Shown here in pieces: positions 1-6,991 of a DNA stretch of 16,118 nucleotides; within the stretch, counting starts at the first letter, position 1; each line of letters starts with the position of its first letter. Made by a program: the position numbers and the translations under genes. The DNA comes from an uncultured Clostridia bacterium (GTDB lineage Bacteria > Bacillota > Clostridia > Oscillospirales > Ruminococcaceae). The stretch covers positions 1 to 16,118 of the forward strand of contig CANQKG010000010.1 in assembly GCA_947624425.1 (NCBI GenBank), in the 5' to 3' direction. A model generated the notes under the pieces. It saw only the letters and a list, made by a program, of their open reading frames with translations, searched no databases and was not told the DNA's origin.

Positions 1-749
1 TGTTTGAAGCCCGCCGTCCGAAGAACGCCGCGATCATCAGTGAGATCTCCGGCGTGGCAAGAATGCAGGAGATCAAGCGGATCAACAACGTCATCATCAC
101 CGCCGACGACGGGGAGGAGCGCGCCTACCCGATCCCTTACGGCTATCACCAGAAGGTGCGGGAAGGCGACATGGTGCAAAAGGGCGAAGCGCTCACCGAA
201 GGCGCGCTCAATCCGGGCGACGTGCTGACCGTGCTGGGCGAGGAAGCGGTGCAGAACTATCTGATCGCCGAGGTGCAAAAGACCTATCGGAACCAGGGTG
301 TTGATATCAACGATAAGCATATCGAGGTCATTGTCCGGCAGATGATGCAGAAGGTGCGGGTCAATGAAAGCGGCGACAGCGGCTTGCTGGACGGAAGTCT
401 CATCGACCGTACCGAGATGGAGCGGATCAACGCCGAGCTTGCGGAGCGGATCGCGGCCGGAGAGGATGTAAAGCCCGCCGTTTACGAGCCGGTGCTGCTG
501 GGTATCACCAAGGCGGCGCTTGCGACCGACAGCTTCCTGTCCGCCGCCTCCTTCCAGGAGACGACCAGGGTGCTGACCGAAGCGGCGATCAAGGGGAAGG
601 TGGATCCGCTGCTCGGACTGAAGGAGAATGTCATCATCGGCAAGCTGGTGCCTGCCGGAACCGGGATGTTCCGGTATGACGATATCGAAGCGGTTCCGAC
701 CGGGGGAGAATATCCCGCCGAAGCGGTCGAGGAGCCGATCGAAGCCTAA
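1..749 (+). CDS. rpoC: DNA-directed RNA polymerase subunit beta' (3' end)
   Basis: This is the last 248 codons of the largest catalytic subunit of RNA polymerase; the start lies upstream of the window, and the reading frame is open from base 3. The translation has the typical beta' C-terminal region: FEARRPKNAA near the window start, then GVARMQEIKR, the NYLIAEVQ / YRNQGVDINDKHIE stretch and VRQMMQKVRV, the PVLLGITKAAL-ATDSFLSAASFQETTRVLT segment, and DPLLGLKENVIIGKLVPAGTG near the end. That last region lies near the trigger-loop side and the omega-subunit contact in known structures. The protein ends in a short acidic tail rich in Glu and Ala. A rho-independent terminator follows directly. 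The next gene is lon rather than the ribosomal protein genes that often follow rpoBC in Firmicutes. Identity is certain; only the N-terminal part is missing from view. Confidence 0.97.
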   Translation, partial: FEARRPKNAAIISEISGVARMQEIKRINNVIITADDGEERAYPIPYGYHQKVREGDMVQKGEALTEGALNPGDVLTVLGEEAVQNYLIAEVQKTYRNQGVDINDKHIEVIVRQMMQKVRVNESGDSGLLDGSLIDRTEMERINAELAERIAAGEDVKPAVYEPVLLGITKAALATDSFLSAASFQETTRVLTEAAIKGKVDPLLGLKENVIIGKLVPAGTGMFRYDDIEAVPTGGEYPAEAVEEPIEA

Positions 750-752
750 AGC

Positions 753-784
753 AAAGAGAGGATACTTCGGTATCTCTCTTTTCC
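753..784 (+). terminator. Rho-independent terminator after rpoC
   Basis: A hairpin starts 3 bases after the rpoC stop. The left arm is at 753-765 and the right arm at 770-781, with one bulged G and a UUCG tetraloop (766-769), which is an unusually stable loop. The right arm ends in CTTTT. It should end the rpoBC transcript and separate it from lon. Confidence 0.85.
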
Positions 785-829
785 TGTGCGGGTATGAAGC
801 GGATTGGCCGCCGAACCGCTATCTGGGAG

Positions 830-867
830 CCCCGCAGGAAATGGGAGAGATTCCATATCCTGCGGGG
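830..867. repeat. Long hairpin/palindrome abutting the lon promoter
   Basis: A near-perfect inverted repeat: 10 bp (CCCCGCAGGA at 830-839 with TCCTGCGGGG at 858-867), a single A/A mismatch, then 6 bp (ATGGGA with TTCCAT, one G-T wobble) closed by a GAGA tetraloop. It ends at the base before the -35 hexamer of the lon promoter. It has no T-tract, so it is either a second weak terminator shielding lon or a protein-binding operator. It matches neither the CIRCE (HrcA) nor the CtsR operator consensus. Confidence 0.7.
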
Positions 868-896
868 TTGCAAAATCCCGCTTTTTCAGCTATAAT
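868..896 (+). promoter_or_regulatory. Sigma-A promoter for lon-engB-lysA
   Basis: The -35 element is TTGCAA (868-873), the spacer is 17 bp and the -10 is a perfect TATAAT (891-896). It lies about 60 bases before the lon start and is the only good promoter visible upstream of the three-gene operon. Confidence 0.8.
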
Positions 897-956
897 AACA
901 GTAGGTATGTCAACCCATTGTTTTCGGCAGAAGGCGCCGAGAAAGGAATTACCACG

Positions 957-3383
957 ATGACTGTGAGAAGAAAACGCGGGAGTCCGTTGATACTGCCCGC
1001 TTTGGCGATGCGGGGGCTGGTGGTCTTCCCGCATATGACCATTTATTTCGATGTAGGGCGTCCCGCTTCCATCGAGGCGCTGACCGCCGCCATGGAGGAG
1101 GACGGCACCATCTTTCTGGTTGCCCAGCGCGATCTGCAAAAGGAGCAGCCGGGCGCGGAGGATCTGTATGAGATCGGCGTGGTCGCCAAGGTGCGGCAGC
1201 TGCTTCGGGTGGCGGAGGACGCCGTTCGGGTGCAGGTGGAGGGCTTGTACCGCGCCCGCGTGCTGAGTTGCGCCGAAGGGCGCAGCTACCTGCTCTGCCG
1301 TATCCGGCCGGAGCCGGGCATGACCGGCGATCCCGCGGATATGCAGGTGGTCGCCTATGCGCGGATCTGTAAGGAGCTGTTTCGCGGCTATTGCGAGGCG
1401 GCGCCGCATATGCCGAATAACCTGCGGGAGCGGGTGATGGACGAAAAGCATCCCGCAAAGCTCTATGAGCTGATGGTACATAACCTCCCCTTCGGGTATG
1501 AGGAAAAACAGCAGCTTCTGGAGAAGGACAGTCTGCTGGACGGGTTGTCGCGGCTGGCGCAGATTTTGCATGAGGAAACGGGGCTTTTGGAAACCGAGCA
1601 GCAGATACTGTCTCAGGTGCATGAGAATATGGATAACCAGCAGCGGGATTACTTTCTGCGGGAGCAGATGCGGGTGATCTCGGAGGAGCTGGGCGAGGAG
1701 GAGCCTCAGGCAGAGGCGGACGCATTTCGGGAGCAGATCGAGGCGATTGAGCATATCAGCGACGACAGCCGCAAAAAGCTGCTGCAGAAGAGCAAACGGT
1801 ATACCCAGCTTCCGGCAAATAGTCAGGAGGCGGCGGTGATCCGCACCTATCTGGAGACGGTGCTGGAGCTGCCCTTCGATCAGGTGGATCCAGAACGGGT
1901 GGACGTCAACCATGCGCGGGAGATATTGGATCGGGACCATTACGGGCTTGTGAAGGTGAAGGAGCGTATTCTGGAAACGCTGGCGGTGCGTCAGCTTTAT
2001 CCCAACGGTAAGGGGAATATCCTCTGTCTGGTGGGGCCGCCCGGCGTGGGCAAAACCTCGATCGCCCGTTCGGTCGCCGAAAGCCTCGGGCGGAAATATG
2101 TGCGGGTGTCGCTCGGCGGCGTGCGGGACGAATCGGATATCCGCGGCCATCGGAAAACCTATGTGGCCGCCATGCCGGGACGGATCATCGACGCCATGCG
2201 GCAGGCGGGCAGCCGCAATCCGCTTTTCCTGCTGGACGAGGTGGATAAGCTGGGGAACGATTTTCGCGGCGATCCCGCTTCGGCACTGCTGGAGGTGCTG
2301 GATCGGGAGCAGAACGTCGCGTTTCGGGATCATTATGTCGAGATCCCGTTCGATTTGAGCGATGTGTTCTTTATCGCCACCGCGAATACTGCCGATACCA
2401 TTCCGGCGGCACTGCTCGACCGAATGGAGGTGATCTACCTGTCCTCCTATACCCGCGAGGAAAAGTTCGAGATTGCAAAACGGCATCTGGTGAAAAAACA
2501 GCGGGCGGCGCATGGCTTGACCGCCCGGCAGTGCCGCATTTCGGACGCGGCGCTCTATGCCATGATCGACTATTATACCAGAGAAGCGGGCGTGCGGAAG
2601 CTGGAGCAGGAGATCGCGTCGGTCTGCCGGAAAGCGGCGAAAGCGATCGTTTCGGGGGAGCAGAGCGGGGTTTCCGTTTCGGGCAGACAGCTTGAAATCA
2701 TGCTTGGTCCCAAAAAGTACCGTCCCGAGCAGATACCGGCGCAAAACGAGGTAGGTCTGGTCAACGGGCTTGCTTGGACGTCGGTGGGCGGCGAGCTGCT
2801 GCCAATCGAGGTGTCGGTGCTGGAGGGAAGCGGGAAACTGTTTTTGACCGGCAACCTCGGCGATGTGATGAAGGAGTCGGCACAGGCGGCGGTCAGCTAT
2901 GTCCGCGGCGTGGCTGCGGAATACGGCATTTCACCCGATTTCTATCAGAAAAAGGATATCCATATCCACGCGCCGGAAGGCGCGGTGCCGAAGGACGGAC
3001 CTTCGGCGGGCGTCGCGCTGGCGGTGGCGCTCACCTCCGCGCTGGGCGGATTTCCGGTGCGGCGGGAGATCGCCATGACCGGCGAGATCACGCTGCGGGG
3101 CAAGGTGCTGGCAATCGGCGGGTTAAAGGAAAAGGCGATCGCCGCCTATCGCGCCGGTGCGAAAACGGTGCTGATCCCGCGGGATAATCTCCCCGATCTG
3201 GAGGAATTGCCCGATTCGGTGCGGGAGGCGCTCACTTTCCTGCCGATGGATGAGGCGGCGGACGCGCTTCGTACCGCACTGATTTGCCCTGCCGTTCCAC
3301 TAAAGCCGGAAGCCAAGCGGACGCATACACTGCCGCCGGTCAAACGCACCGAGCGACCGGTGGTCTGCGGAGAAGCAAGATGA
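957..3383 (+). CDS. lon: ATP-dependent endopeptidase Lon (LonA type)
   Basis: An 808-residue cytoplasmic AAA+ serine protease that degrades misfolded and regulatory proteins, usually as a hexamer. The order is the LonA one: N-terminal substrate-binding domain (about 10-205), a helical coiled region, the AAA+ module with Walker A GPPGVGKTS at 360-368 and Walker B LFLLDEVDK at 423-431, then the protease domain with PKDGPSAG carrying the catalytic Ser683 and GGLKEK carrying Lys726. The 43-residue gap between the dyad residues matches E. coli Lon (S679/K722). The ATG at 957 is chosen because AAGGA lies about 9 bases upstream and the LonA N-terminus begins just after it; an in-frame extension to 804 would cover the promoter. 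The last 30 or so residues form a basic, proline-rich tail beyond the conserved fold. The stop overlaps the engB start. A lon-engB neighbourhood also occurs in Bacillus (lonA-ysxC). Confidence 0.97.
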   Translation: MTVRRKRGSPLILPALAMRGLVVFPHMTIYFDVGRPASIEALTAAMEEDGTIFLVAQRDLQKEQPGAEDLYEIGVVAKVRQLLRVAEDAVRVQVEGLYRARVLSCAEGRSYLLCRIRPEPGMTGDPADMQVVAYARICKELFRGYCEAAPHMPNNLRERVMDEKHPAKLYELMVHNLPFGYEEKQQLLEKDSLLDGLSRLAQILHEETGLLETEQQILSQVHENMDNQQRDYFLREQMRVISEELGEEEPQAEADAFREQIEAIEHISDDSRKKLLQKSKRYTQLPANSQEAAVIRTYLETVLELPFDQVDPERVDVNHAREILDRDHYGLVKVKERILETLAVRQLYPNGKGNILCLVGPPGVGKTSIARSVAESLGRKYVRVSLGGVRDESDIRGHRKTYVAAMPGRIIDAMRQAGSRNPLFLLDEVDKLGNDFRGDPASALLEVLDREQNVAFRDHYVEIPFDLSDVFFIATANTADTIPAALLDRMEVIYLSSYTREEKFEIAKRHLVKKQRAAHGLTARQCRISDAALYAMIDYYTREAGVRKLEQEIASVCRKAAKAIVSGEQSGVSVSGRQLEIMLGPKKYRPEQIPAQNEVGLVNGLAWTSVGGELLPIEVSVLEGSGKLFLTGNLGDVMKESAQAAVSYVRGVAAEYGISPDFYQKKDIHIHAPEGAVPKDGPSAGVALAVALTSALGGFPVRREIAMTGEITLRGKVLAIGGLKEKAIAAYRAGAKTVLIPRDNLPDLEELPDSVREALTFLPMDEAADALRTALICPAVPLKPEAKRTHTLPPVKRTERPVVCGEAR

Positions 3384-3967
3384 ACTGGAACGACGCTGTT
3401 TTTTTGGCATCCTACGGTACGGCGAATCAAATCCCGCCCGAAACGCTGCCCGAGATCGTTTTTTCGGGGCGGTCGAATGTGGGAAAATCCTCCCTGCTCA
3501 ACCGGCTGGTGGGACGAAAGCAGATCGCAAAGGTGAGCAGTGTGCCGGGAAAAACCGCAACGGTGAATTTCTTTCGGGTGGGCGATCGCATTCATTTGGT
3601 CGATCTGCCCGGCTACGGCTATGCAAAGGTGTCCAAGACGGAGAAGGAACGCTGGAACCGGCTGATGAGCGGTTATTTTTCGGATAGCCGCAGTCCGGCG
3701 CTGGTGGTACAGCTTTTGGATATGCGGCATCCGCCGACCCGACTGGATCTGGATATGATCGCGTTTCTGATCGAGGCCGAGTTTCCCTTTCTGCCGGTGC
3801 TGACCAAGGCGGATAAGCTGTCGGCGACCGAGCGGGAAAACCGGCTGGCGGCATTCGGGCAGGAATTGCCCTATGCCGATCAGCTCACCCTGCTGCCCGT
3901 TTCGGCAAAAACGGGGGAGGGGATCGACCGACTGCGGGAGATTTTGGAGGAAGTTACAGAGGACTGA
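3380..3967 (+). CDS. engB: Ribosome biogenesis GTP-binding protein EngB/YsxC
   Basis: A 195-residue TRAFAC-class GTPase of the YihA/YsxC/EngB family, which assists late assembly of the large ribosomal subunit and is essential in several bacteria. All GTPase motifs are present: G1 GRSNVGKSS (30-38), the G2 threonine in GKTATVNFF (57-65), G3 DLPGYGYA (75-82), G4 TKAD (142-145) and G5 SAKTG (175-179). The length is the usual one for the family. The ATG at 3380 shares ATGA with the lon stop, so translation is probably coupled; a possible longer frame reaching back to 3284 lies inside lon and lacks family sequence. lysA follows 15 bases later. Confidence 0.95.
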   Translation: MNWNDAVFLASYGTANQIPPETLPEIVFSGRSNVGKSSLLNRLVGRKQIAKVSSVPGKTATVNFFRVGDRIHLVDLPGYGYAKVSKTEKERWNRLMSGYFSDSRSPALVVQLLDMRHPPTRLDLDMIAFLIEAEFPFLPVLTKADKLSATERENRLAAFGQELPYADQLTLLPVSAKTGEGIDRLREILEEVTED

Positions 3968-3982
3968 CATAGGAGAAAAATC

Positions 3983-5284
3983 ATGGAAGTATTCGGAAAC
4001 GGCATTTCGGTAAACGAAGCCGGACATTTAACACTCGGCGGCGCGGACGCCGTGTCGCTGGCGGGGGAGTACGGCACGCCGCTCTATGTGATGGACGAAG
4101 GGGTTCTGCGGCAGAACTGTCGGGATTTCAAAGGCTCGATCGACCGGTATTACGACGGAAACGGGCTTGTGTGCTACGCCAGCAAGGCGTTTTCCTGCAA
4201 GGAGATTTATCGGATCGTGAAGGAAGAGGGGCTTGGCGCCGACGTGGTGTCGGGCGGTGAGCTTGCCACCGCGCTTTCGGTGGATTTTCCTGCCGACCGT
4301 ATCTGCTTTCACGGAAATAATAAAACGACCGAGGAACTCACCATGGCGCTGAACGCCGGCGTGGGGCGGATCGTGGCGGATCATATCGGCGAGCTGCAAA
4401 CGATCGGCGAACTGGCGGCAAAGCTGGGCGTGACCGCGCGGGTCATGCTGCGGATCAAGCCGGGGGTGGACGCGCATACCCACGATTTTGTCCGAACCGG
4501 ACAGATCGACTCAAAATTCGGCTTTGCGCTGGAAACGGGGGAGGCGCTTGCCGCCGTGAAAGCGGCGCTTGCCACACCGGGGCTGACCCTTTGCGGCTTG
4601 CACTGCCATATCGGCTCCCAGATTTTGGACATCGAGCCGTTTGTCCATACTGCCGAGGTGATGCTCGGCTTTATGGCTCAGGTGAAACGGGAAACGGGAC
4701 ATACGCTTTCCGATTTGAACCTCGGCGGCGGCTTCGGCATTCGGTACACCGAGGAGGACGATGCGCCGCCCTATCAGGATTATATGGAGGCGGTATCGCA
4801 GGCGGTGCGGGTAAAGGCGGAGGAATTGGGTCTTCCGGTGCCGTTTATTTTGATCGAGCCGGGACGCGCCATTGCGGCGCCTGCCGGCGTCACCCTTTAC
4901 ACCGTCGGCGCGCTGAAAGAGATTCCGAATATCCGCACCTATCTGTCGGTGGACGGCGGCATGACGGATAATCCGCGGTATATCCTCTATCAGTCCCGGT
5001 ATGAGTTTGTGATTGCCAATAAAGCCTCCCAGCCGAAAACGGCGACCGTTACGGTGGCGGGCAGATGCTGTGAAAGCGGCGATTTGCTCGGCGAGCATCT
5101 GCCGCTTCAGGAAGCGGAGCCGGGGGATATCCTCGCGGTGCTTGCGACCGGCGCGTATAATTATTCGATGGCGTCGAATTATAATCGGGTCCCGCGCCCG
5201 CCGGTGGTGATGGTGAAGGACGCCGTACCGCGCCTGATCGTGCGGGGCGAGAGCTTTTCGGATATGTACCGCAATGACATATAG
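3983..5284 (+). CDS. lysA: Diaminopimelate decarboxylase
   Basis: A 433-residue fold type III PLP enzyme that converts meso-diaminopimelate to L-lysine, the last step of lysine synthesis. Visible signatures are the PLP-binding lysine in CYASKA (Lys68), HIGSQ (208-212), the glycine-rich GGGFGI (248-253), EPGR (292-295), the CESGD motif (363-367) that completes the active site in the dimer, and GAYNYSMASNYN near 390-401. Length and motifs fit LysA better than ornithine or arginine decarboxylases of the same fold. The ATG at 3983 has AGGAG 7 bases upstream. It lies 15 bases after engB, so it is probably expressed from the lon promoter. No lysine riboswitch is seen before it, and the short gap leaves no room for one. 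Linking lysine synthesis to lon and engB is a local arrangement without obvious functional logic. Confidence 0.96.
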   Translation: MEVFGNGISVNEAGHLTLGGADAVSLAGEYGTPLYVMDEGVLRQNCRDFKGSIDRYYDGNGLVCYASKAFSCKEIYRIVKEEGLGADVVSGGELATALSVDFPADRICFHGNNKTTEELTMALNAGVGRIVADHIGELQTIGELAAKLGVTARVMLRIKPGVDAHTHDFVRTGQIDSKFGFALETGEALAAVKAALATPGLTLCGLHCHIGSQILDIEPFVHTAEVMLGFMAQVKRETGHTLSDLNLGGGFGIRYTEEDDAPPYQDYMEAVSQAVRVKAEELGLPVPFILIEPGRAIAAPAGVTLYTVGALKEIPNIRTYLSVDGGMTDNPRYILYQSRYEFVIANKASQPKTATVTVAGRCCESGDLLGEHLPLQEAEPGDILAVLATGAYNYSMASNYNRVPRPPVVMVKDAVPRLIVRGESFSDMYRNDI

Positions 5285-5287
5285 GAT

Positions 5288-5311
5288 AACCGCAAGAGGG
5301 GAATTGCGGTT
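5288..5311 (+). terminator. Hairpin after lysA, possible terminator
   Basis: AACCGCAA (5288-5295) pairs with TTGCGGTT (5304-5311) across an 8-base loop and is followed by a weak T run (TTTTG). It starts 3 bases after the lysA stop and may end the lon-engB-lysA transcript. It is also the first hairpin of the dispersed repeat described next, so its terminator role may be incidental. Confidence 0.5.
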
Positions 5312-5489
5312 TTGAATCCCTCCACCATGCTGACGCATGGTCCCTTTCCTCTTGCGGTACCCAATTTTGCTTTTGCTCGCGGTCACGCTCGCGCAAAATT
5401 GACCGCGGCGCCACTCTTGCCTCGCTTTATCGTCCGCAGGACGCGCTTCGGCAAGAGCGCCCTTTGACAAGGGAGGTTTTGACAAAGAC
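5288..5489 (+). repeat. Dispersed intergenic repeat, copy 1 (rearranged)
   Basis: The stretch has three recognisable parts. The first is the AACCGC hairpin followed by TTTGAATCCCTCC and the stem ACCATGC/GCATGGT (5324-5330 with 5335-5341). The second, at 5347-5452, is homologous to 9458-9581 but in the opposite orientation; the two share GCCGAAGCGCG, a CAATTTTGCGCGAGCG stretch and ACCGCAAGAGGA. The third is CCCTTTGACAAGGGAGG followed by TTTTGACAAAGAC. Copies 2-4 lie at 9458, 14676 and 14872. Because the middle part is flipped, this copy seems rearranged. Together with the MATE leader it fills the 308 bases between lysA and the exporter, and no gene is seen here. Confidence 0.8.
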
Positions 5490-5511
5490 GATTGTTTTGG
5501 CGTAAATCGTT

Positions 5512-5548
5512 TTTTGTCCCTCGAAGCGTGGCGATAAAATCGACACGC
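5512..5548 (+). promoter_or_regulatory. Candidate promoter and operator for the MATE gene
   Basis: A TAAAAT -10-like hexamer (5535-5540) sits in the centre of an inverted repeat: GCGTG (5526-5530) pairs with CACGC (5544-5548), and CGAT pairs with ATCG inside, with one G/A mismatch. The -35 is poor (TTTTGT near 5512, or TTGTCC at 5514). A palindrome across a -10 is a common operator arrangement, but it could instead be a leader-RNA hairpin if transcription starts upstream, for example from TTGACA at 5479. Confidence 0.4.
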
Positions 5549-5552
5549 TCAG

Positions 5553-5575
5553 ACCGGCACATTGTGCCGGTTTTT
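5553..5575 (+). terminator. Terminator-like hairpin just before the MATE start
   Basis: ACCGGCAC (5553-5560), loop ATT, GTGCCGGT (5564-5571), then four more T residues. This is a compact rho-independent terminator form, yet only 17 bases separate it from the MATE start codon. No promoter fits in that gap, so transcripts of the exporter must pass through the hairpin. It is either a transcription attenuator for the exporter or a backup terminator for upstream readthrough. Confidence 0.6.
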
Positions 5576-5592
5576 CATGGGAGTGTGACCGA

Positions 5593-6948
5593 ATGGATAC
5601 CAAACAGCAATTTGAAAAAATGACCGAAACGCGGGTGGATAAGCTGATCCTCCGCCTTGCGATCCCCACCATCATCAGTATGCTGATCACCTCGTTTTAC
5701 AACATGGTGGATACCTACTTTGTCGGGAAGATCGGCACCAGCGCGACCGGCGCGGTCGGGATCGTGCTGTCGTTCATGGCGATTTTGCAGGCGGTCGGCT
5801 TTTTCTTCGGACACGGCTCCGGCAACTTTGTCTCCCGCCGGTTGGGGGAGCAGAAGCTGGAGGAAGCGGGACGAATGACCGCCGTCGGCTTTTTCTCCGC
5901 GCTGGCGGGCGGCTTGGTGATCGCCGTGATCGGGCTGTGCTTTGCAACCCCTCTGGTGCGGCTGCTGGGCGCGACCGAAACGATTCTGCCGCACGCGGTC
6001 GGCTATCTTCGGATCATCGCCGTCGGCGCGCCGTTCATGACCGCTTCGCTGGTGCTCAATAACCAGCTTCGGTTCCAGGGGAACGCACTGTATGGCATGA
6101 TCGGGATCGTATCGGGCGGTATCCTCAATATCATACTCGATCCGGTCTTCATCTTCGGTTTTGGTATGGGGGTGGCCGGCGCGGCGCTGGCAACCATCAT
6201 CAGTCAGGCGATCAGCTTTTGCCTGCTGTTTTATTTCCACCATAAAAAGGGGATCCCCGTTCGGCTCAAAAACGCAAAGCCGAGCCTTTACTACTTAAAG
6301 GAGATTTTTCGCGGCGGTCTGCCGTCGCTGGCGCGGCAAAGCTGTGCGAGCGTGGCGACCATCTGCCTCAACCATATGGCGGGGCTGTACGGCGCGGACG
6401 CGGCGATCGCCGCCATGTCGGTGGTCAACCGGATCATGATGTTCGCCTATTCCGCCATGATCGGCTACGGGCAGGGCTTCCAGCCGGTCTGCGGCTATAA
6501 TTACGGCGCGGGACGGTATGATCGGGTGCGGGAGGCGTTCTGGTTCTGCATCAAAACCTCCTTTTTGGTACTGCTGATAATCGGCGTGCTGGGCGGCGTG
6601 TTCGCACCGCAGCTCATCGCCTTCTTCCGGGACGATCCCGCCGTGATCGAGATCGGCAAAACGGCGCTTCGCCTGCAGTGCATCACCTTTCCGCTCACCG
6701 GCTTTATCGTACTCTGCAACATGATGGCGCAGACGATCGGCATGGCGTTTCGGGCAACGGTGCTTGCCCTTTCCCGTCAGGTGCTGTTCTTCATTCCCTG
6801 CCTGTTTGCCCTCTCTGCGCTGTTCGGGCTGATCGGGGTGGAGATCAGTCAGGCGGTGGCGGATCTGTTTTCTTTCCTCGCATCGGTGCTGATCGGCGGA
6901 AATATCCTCCGCCAGCTGAAAAAGGGTCCGCCTGATCCAAACGCATAA
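5593..6948 (+). CDS. MATE family multidrug efflux transporter
   Basis: A 451-residue polytopic membrane protein with about 12 hydrophobic segments and two MatE repeats (roughly 17-177 and 243-405). The family exports drugs and metabolites in exchange for Na+ or H+. Typical features include RLAIPTIISMLITSFYNMVD in the first helix, VDTYFVGKIG, a GFFFGHGSGNFVSRRLG stretch in the first half, the FRFQGN-like LRFQGNALYG, and the second-half GYGQGFQPVCGYNYGAGR, which is characteristic of the MepA/DinF-like branch. GGGAG lies 9 bases before the ATG. The gene stands alone between a leader with two hairpins and a strong shared terminator. The substrate cannot be told from sequence; resistance to cationic compounds is known for relatives, but a role here is inference. 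Confidence 0.93.
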   Translation: MDTKQQFEKMTETRVDKLILRLAIPTIISMLITSFYNMVDTYFVGKIGTSATGAVGIVLSFMAILQAVGFFFGHGSGNFVSRRLGEQKLEEAGRMTAVGFFSALAGGLVIAVIGLCFATPLVRLLGATETILPHAVGYLRIIAVGAPFMTASLVLNNQLRFQGNALYGMIGIVSGGILNIILDPVFIFGFGMGVAGAALATIISQAISFCLLFYFHHKKGIPVRLKNAKPSLYYLKEIFRGGLPSLARQSCASVATICLNHMAGLYGADAAIAAMSVVNRIMMFAYSAMIGYGQGFQPVCGYNYGAGRYDRVREAFWFCIKTSFLVLLIIGVLGGVFAPQLIAFFRDDPAVIEIGKTALRLQCITFPLTGFIVLCNMMAQTIGMAFRATVLALSRQVLFFIPCLFALSALFGLIGVEISQAVADLFSFLASVLIGGNILRQLKKGPPDPNA

Positions 6949-6990
6949 AAAATGCTCTCATTTGCCATCGGCAAATGAGAGCATTTTTTT
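6947..6990. terminator. Bidirectional terminator between MATE and GH16-dockerin genes
   Basis: A perfect 20-bp stem (6947-6966 with 6970-6989) with an ATC loop, an A-tract at the left end and a T-tract at the right. It can stop transcription from both strands and serves the two convergent genes; it begins at the MATE stop codon. Confidence 0.95.
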
Positions 6991-6991
6991 G

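Noticed and set aside
819..2744. 641-codon open frame on the - strand across lon
   Set aside because: It is antisense to a clear lon gene, its protein is rich in His, Arg and Leu with no domain pattern, and it reflects third-codon-position bias of the GC-rich gene.
3968..3982. Lysine riboswitch control of lysA
   Set aside because: Only 15 bases separate engB and lysA and they hold just a ribosome binding site; no L-box structure can fit.
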